Shown piece by piece: positions 7,078 to 9,312 of a DNA stretch of 9,312 nt (within the stretch, counting starts at the first letter, position 1; each line of letters starts with the position of its first letter). The DNA lies in contig DASYXG010000242.1 of the NCBI GenBank assembly GCA_035935235.1, positions 1 to 9,312 on the forward strand, given 5' to 3'. This stretch comes from DATARH01 sp035935235. GTDB lineage: Bacteria; Pseudomonadota; Alphaproteobacteria; ATCC43930; CGMCC-115725. The position numbers and the translations under genes were made by a program. The notes under the pieces are model-generated. The model searched no databases, was not told the DNA's origin, and was given only the letters and a program-made list of their open reading frames with translations.

Positions 7078-8399
7078 GGGCGCCGACCATCGCCGCGAAG
7101 CTCCGGCCGGGTGGGTCGAACAAGGGTGGTTCGGGTGGCGGCTCGGCGCCGCGCCCGCGTCCGCAACCGGTACGGCCGCGCGGCAGCCTCATCGCCGGCA
7201 TCGATATCGGCTCGACCAAGATCTGTTGCTTCATTGCCCGGGTCGACGGCGCCGAGCCGCGCATCCTTGGGATCGGCCATCAGGTCTCACGCGGGATGAA
7301 AAGCGGGAAGATTGTCAATCTCGACGAGGTCAGCGATTCGATCCGCACGGCCGTGCACGCGGCCGAGGAGATGGCCGGCGAGACGATCGACCAGGCGGTC
7401 GTCAGCCTATCGGCCGGGTTTGGCGCCTCGCGCATGGTCAAGGCCGAGATCGGCATCGGCGGGCGCGAGATCAGCGACAGCGATCTGCGCCATGTGCTCG
7501 AGCGCGGCTACGCCATGCGCGACACCGGCGACGGCCAGGTGATTCATTCCTTCCCCGTTGGGTTCTCGATCGACGATAGCCGCGGCATCCGCGACCCGCG
7601 CGGCATGATCGGGACGCGGCTCGGGGTCAACATGCACGTCGTCGCCGCCGCCTCGGCGGCGGTACGCAATCACAGCGCAGCCGTGGCCCGAGCGATGCTT
7701 GAGGTCGATACCTTTGTCGTCAGCCCTTACGCCTCGGGTCTCGCTTGCCTGGTTGAGGACGAAATGAACCTTGGCGTCACCGTCATCGATATGGGTGGCG
7801 GCACGACGACGATCGGCGTCTTTGTCGGCGGCAATCTGGTGTTTACCGATGTGGTGCCGGTCGGCGGGACGCACGTCACCAACGACATTGCCCGCGGTCT
7901 GTCGACGCCGCTGGCCCATGCCGAACGCATGAAGGCGCTGTTTGGCAGCGCCATCGCCTCGACCCTCGATGAGCGCGAGCTGATCGCGGTGCCGCAGATT
8001 GGCGAAGAGGAGGATGGGCACGCCAAGCACGTACCGAAATCGATGCTGGTCAGCATCATCGCCCCGCGCGTCGAGGAGACCTTCGAGATGGTGCGCAACC
8101 GGCTCGAGGCGGGCGGCTCCGACAAGATCGCCGGGCGCCGCGTCGTCCTGACCGGCGGCGCGTGTCAGCTCCACGGGGTGCGTGAGCTCGCCGCGCTCAT
8201 TCTTGACAAGCAAGTGCGGATCGGTCGGCCACTACGGGTCAAAGGACTCGCCGAATCGACGCACGGGCCGGCGTTTTCGACCGCCGCCGGGCTCCTCCAT
8301 TTCGCCATGTCGGAGCGTGCCGAAAGGCCGCGTCCGGCCCGCCGAGCAGGGAGCGGTATCCTCGGTCGCGTATCGAGTTGGGTCAGGGAGACTTTTTGA
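7074..8399 (+). CDS. ftsA: Cell division protein FtsA, actin-like membrane anchor of FtsZ
   Basis: FtsA is a cytoplasmic actin-family ATPase that binds the FtsZ C-terminal peptide and tethers the ring to the membrane. The protein has 441 residues. The phosphate-1 motif AGIDIGSTKI is at 41-50 and phosphate-2 VIDMGGGTTTIGVF at 237-250. The adenosine motif is LTGGACQLHGV (359-369). The FtsA-specific 1C domain lies between the first two, roughly 120-200 (GREISDSDL, VIHSFPVGFSIDD, GMIGTRLGVNMHVV). The last 14 residues (GILGRVSSWVRETF) form the expected amphipathic membrane-targeting helix. About 37 residues rich in Gly, Pro and Arg precede the actin fold, longer than in E. coli FtsA, where the fold starts within the first ten residues. 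ATG 7074 is favoured because it overlaps the ftsQ stop (ATGA) and follows a purine-rich GGGGAAGAG at 7062-7070; no other ATG lies before the core. Confidence 0.96.
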   Translation: MRAPTIAAKLRPGGSNKGGSGGGSAPRPRPQPVRPRGSLIAGIDIGSTKICCFIARVDGAEPRILGIGHQVSRGMKSGKIVNLDEVSDSIRTAVHAAEEMAGETIDQAVVSLSAGFGASRMVKAEIGIGGREISDSDLRHVLERGYAMRDTGDGQVIHSFPVGFSIDDSRGIRDPRGMIGTRLGVNMHVVAAASAAVRNHSAAVARAMLEVDTFVVSPYASGLACLVEDEMNLGVTVIDMGGGTTTIGVFVGGNLVFTDVVPVGGTHVTNDIARGLSTPLAHAERMKALFGSAIASTLDERELIAVPQIGEEEDGHAKHVPKSMLVSIIAPRVEETFEMVRNRLEAGGSDKIAGRRVVLTGGACQLHGVRELAALILDKQVRIGRPLRVKGLAESTHGPAFSTAAGLLHFAMSERAERPRPARRAGSGILGRVSSWVRETF

Positions 8400-8433
8400 G
8401 GCTGTGTTTGACTTTTTTCTAGCCCCGGGTTTA

Positions 8434-8451
8434 GCGATTGGGGCAAATCGC
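8434..8451. repeat. Perfect 6-bp inverted repeat (hairpin or operator candidate)
   Basis: GCGATT at 8434-8439 and its exact reverse complement AATCGC at 8446-8451 flank a 6-base loop (GGGGCA). It is not followed by a T run, so it does not look like an intrinsic terminator. It sits just before the first GANTC site and could be a protein-binding site or a leader hairpin. It could also be chance. Confidence 0.35.
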
Positions 8452-8454
8452 GTA

Positions 8455-8479
8455 GAGTCGCTGCAAAGCGGGCGGAGTC
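8455..8479. promoter_or_regulatory. Pair of GANTC (CcrM-type methylation) sites upstream of ftsZ
   Basis: GAGTC occurs at 8455-8459 and 8475-8479, both followed by G, exactly 20 bases apart. GANTC is the CcrM methyltransferase target in most Alphaproteobacteria. In Caulobacter, methylated GANTC sites in the ftsZ promoter help GcrA activate transcription. About a dozen or more GANTC sites also occur inside the genes of this window, so the sites alone do not prove regulation. Confidence 0.4.
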
Positions 8480-8493
8480 GTGCCGGGGGGCAA

Positions 8494-8503
8494 CGACCGG
8501 TCG
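8494..8503. repeat. Perfect 10-bp palindrome in the ftsZ leader
   Basis: CGACCGGTCG reads the same on both strands. It lies about 90 bases before ftsZ and could be a dimeric regulator half-site pair or a chance event in GC-rich DNA. Confidence 0.25.
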
Positions 8504-8578
8504 GGCCAGAACCCGCCGCGATCGCAGCGAGAGGGAGCCGGCGCCTGGCCGGAGGGGTTTCGTAGCCGCGCGGTGCGT

Positions 8579-8584
8579 GGAGGG
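8579..8584 (+). promoter_or_regulatory. Ribosome binding site of ftsZ
   Basis: GGAGGG ends 7 bases before ATG 8592, an ideal Shine-Dalgarno match and spacing. It fixes the ftsZ start at 8592 and fits the high expression expected of FtsZ. Confidence 0.75.
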
Positions 8585-8591
8585 CAGCACG

Positions 8592-9312
8592 ATGATTAAT
8601 TTGAGCATCCCGAAAGACGAGCAGGAGCTTAAGCCCCGCATTACCGTCATCGGGGTCGGTGGCGCCGGGGGCAACGCGGTCAACAATATGATTCGCGCCA
8701 ACCTCATCGGCTGCGAGTTCATCGCTTGCAACACCGATGCGCAGTCGCTGCATTTGTCGACCGCGCCGCGCAAGATCCAGCTCGGCATTGGCGTCACTCG
8801 GGGGCTCGGCGCCGGATCGCGGCCGGATGTGGGGCGCGCGGCGGCGGAAGAGGCGATCGATGACATCCTCGAATCGCTGCAAGGCTCGAACATGGTGTTC
8901 ATCACCGCCGGGATGGGTGGCGGCACCGGGAGCGGCGCCGCGCCCGTCATCGCCCGCATCGCCCGCGAATCGGGCATCCTCACCGTCGGTGTCGTCACCA
9001 AGCCGTTCCATTTCGAAGGCGTCCACCGGATGCGCACCGCCGAGGCGGCGATCGAGGAGCTGCAGAAATTCGTCGACACGTTGATCATCATCCCGAACCA
9101 GAATCTGTTCCGCGTCGCCAACGAGCGCACCACCTTCGCCGATGCGTTCAAGATGGCCGACGACGTGCTCCATGCGGGCGTGCGCGGAGTCACCGACCTG
9201 ATGGTGATGCCCGGTCTGATCAATCTCGACTTTGCCGACATCCGCACGGTGATGAGCGAGATGGGCAAGGCGATGATGGGCACCGGCGAGGCCGAGGGCG
9301 AGCGCCGCGCGG
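8592..9312 (+). CDS. ftsZ: Cell division protein FtsZ, N-terminal GTPase part (3' truncated by window)
   Basis: FtsZ is the tubulin-like GTPase that polymerises into the cytokinetic ring. The window ends after 240 codons plus one base, with no stop reached. The N-terminus MINLSIP and then KPRITVIGVGGAGGNAVNNM (14-33) give the first strand and T1 loop. The T3 loop GLGAGSRPDVG is at 71-81. The nucleotide-binding signature GMGGGTGSGAAP is at 107-118; the usual FtsZ form is GGGTGTG. VTKPFHFEG (135-143) and IPNQNLFRVANERTTFADAF (167-186) are typical alphaproteobacterial segments. The T7 loop NLDFADIRTVM (211-221) carries the catalytic acids Asp213 and Asp216. The C-terminal polymerisation domain, linker and FtsA-binding tail lie outside the window. 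The start follows a strong ribosome binding site, and the gene is separated from ftsA by 192 bases. Confidence 0.97.
   Translation, partial: MINLSIPKDEQELKPRITVIGVGGAGGNAVNNMIRANLIGCEFIACNTDAQSLHLSTAPRKIQLGIGVTRGLGAGSRPDVGRAAAEEAIDDILESLQGSNMVFITAGMGGGTGSGAAPVIARIARESGILTVGVVTKPFHFEGVHRMRTAEAAIEELQKFVDTLIIIPNQNLFRVANERTTFADAFKMADDVLHAGVRGVTDLMVMPGLINLDFADIRTVMSEMGKAMMGTGEAEGERRA

Larger units (their letters stand above)
8400..8591 (+). promoter_or_regulatory. ftsA-ftsZ intergenic region, probable ftsZ promoter/leader
   Basis: This 192-base gap is the only one in the window over 6 bases and holds no credible gene. Near its start is TTGACT (8408-8413), a good -35-like hexamer, in a T-rich stretch that stands out from the GC-rich surroundings; no convincing -10 lies 16-18 bases after it. 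TAGAGT (8453-8458) is a possible -10 but lacks a good -35. The gap also has GANTC sites at 8455 and 8475, a 6-bp inverted repeat, a 10-bp palindrome and the ftsZ ribosome binding site. Separate ftsZ promoters in this position are known in Caulobacter. That it acts as a promoter here is inference. Confidence 0.5.

Noticed and set aside
8182..8565. 127-codon plus-strand frame from inside ftsA into the ftsA-ftsZ gap
   Set aside because: The first part is a shadow of ftsA and the rest is non-coding-like; no motif and no clear start signal.
8400..8591. CtrA box (TTAA-N7-TTAA) or intrinsic terminator in the ftsA-ftsZ gap
   Set aside because: No paired TTAA motif is present, and the T runs at 8393 and 8413 are not preceded by a GC-rich hairpin.
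8165..9283. 372-codon minus-strand frame spanning ftsA, the gap and ftsZ
   Set aside because: It lies opposite conserved coding sequence and its composition (Ser/Arg/Pro-rich) is that of an antisense shadow.
1..9312. Mobile elements, CRISPR arrays, tRNA/rRNA genes, frameshifts or foreign islands
   Set aside because: The window is filled by intact collinear dcw genes of uniform composition; I saw no terminal inverted repeats, spaced repeats, tRNA-like folds or broken frames.

Overview
The window is a continuous stretch of the division and cell wall (dcw) cluster of a GC-rich Alphaproteobacterium. All genes lie on the + strand in the order mraY (3' end only), murD, ftsW, murG, murC, murB, ftsQ, ftsA, ftsZ (5' part only). 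The organism call rests on three things: the alphaproteobacterial gene order; an FtsW N-terminus with a Trp-triplet before the first membrane helix (WWWTVDRW); and an FtsZ core (IPNQNLFRVANERTTFADAF, then MVMPGLINLDFADIRTVMSEM) that reads like Rhodospirillales-type FtsZ. The class is fairly secure; the order is a guess.

Layout: 1-230 is the end of mraY. Positions 237-7077 hold murD, ftsW, murG, murC, murB and ftsQ, followed by ftsA at 7074-8399. murD starts 6 bases after mraY. Every later junction up to ftsA overlaps: five are 4-base start/stop overlaps (ATGA or GTGA), and murB/ftsQ overlap by 13 bases. This implies one polycistronic, translationally coupled unit with little room for internal promoters. 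The only real gap is 8400-8591 (192 bases) between ftsA and ftsZ. It carries a -35-like TTGACT, two GANTC (CcrM-type) sites 20 bases apart, a perfect 6-bp inverted repeat and a 10-bp palindrome, and is the likely place for separate control of ftsZ. No stretch over 300 bases lacks a gene.

How the genes work together: MurB completes UDP-MurNAc, MurC adds L-Ala and MurD adds D-Glu (MurE and MurF are presumably upstream). MraY moves the pentapeptide sugar to undecaprenyl phosphate to make lipid I, MurG adds GlcNAc to make lipid II, and FtsW polymerises lipid II at the septum. FtsZ forms the cytokinetic ring, FtsA anchors it to the membrane, and FtsQ links it to the periplasmic divisome.

This is a core housekeeping region and I see no novel system in it. 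The points worth a second look are the absence of ddl (D-Ala-D-Ala ligase) from its usual place between murB and ftsQ, a Gly-to-Val change in the FtsW SYGGSS motif, a tubulin-like GGGTGSG in FtsZ, a low-complexity N-terminal extension on FtsA, and the structured ftsA-ftsZ gap.
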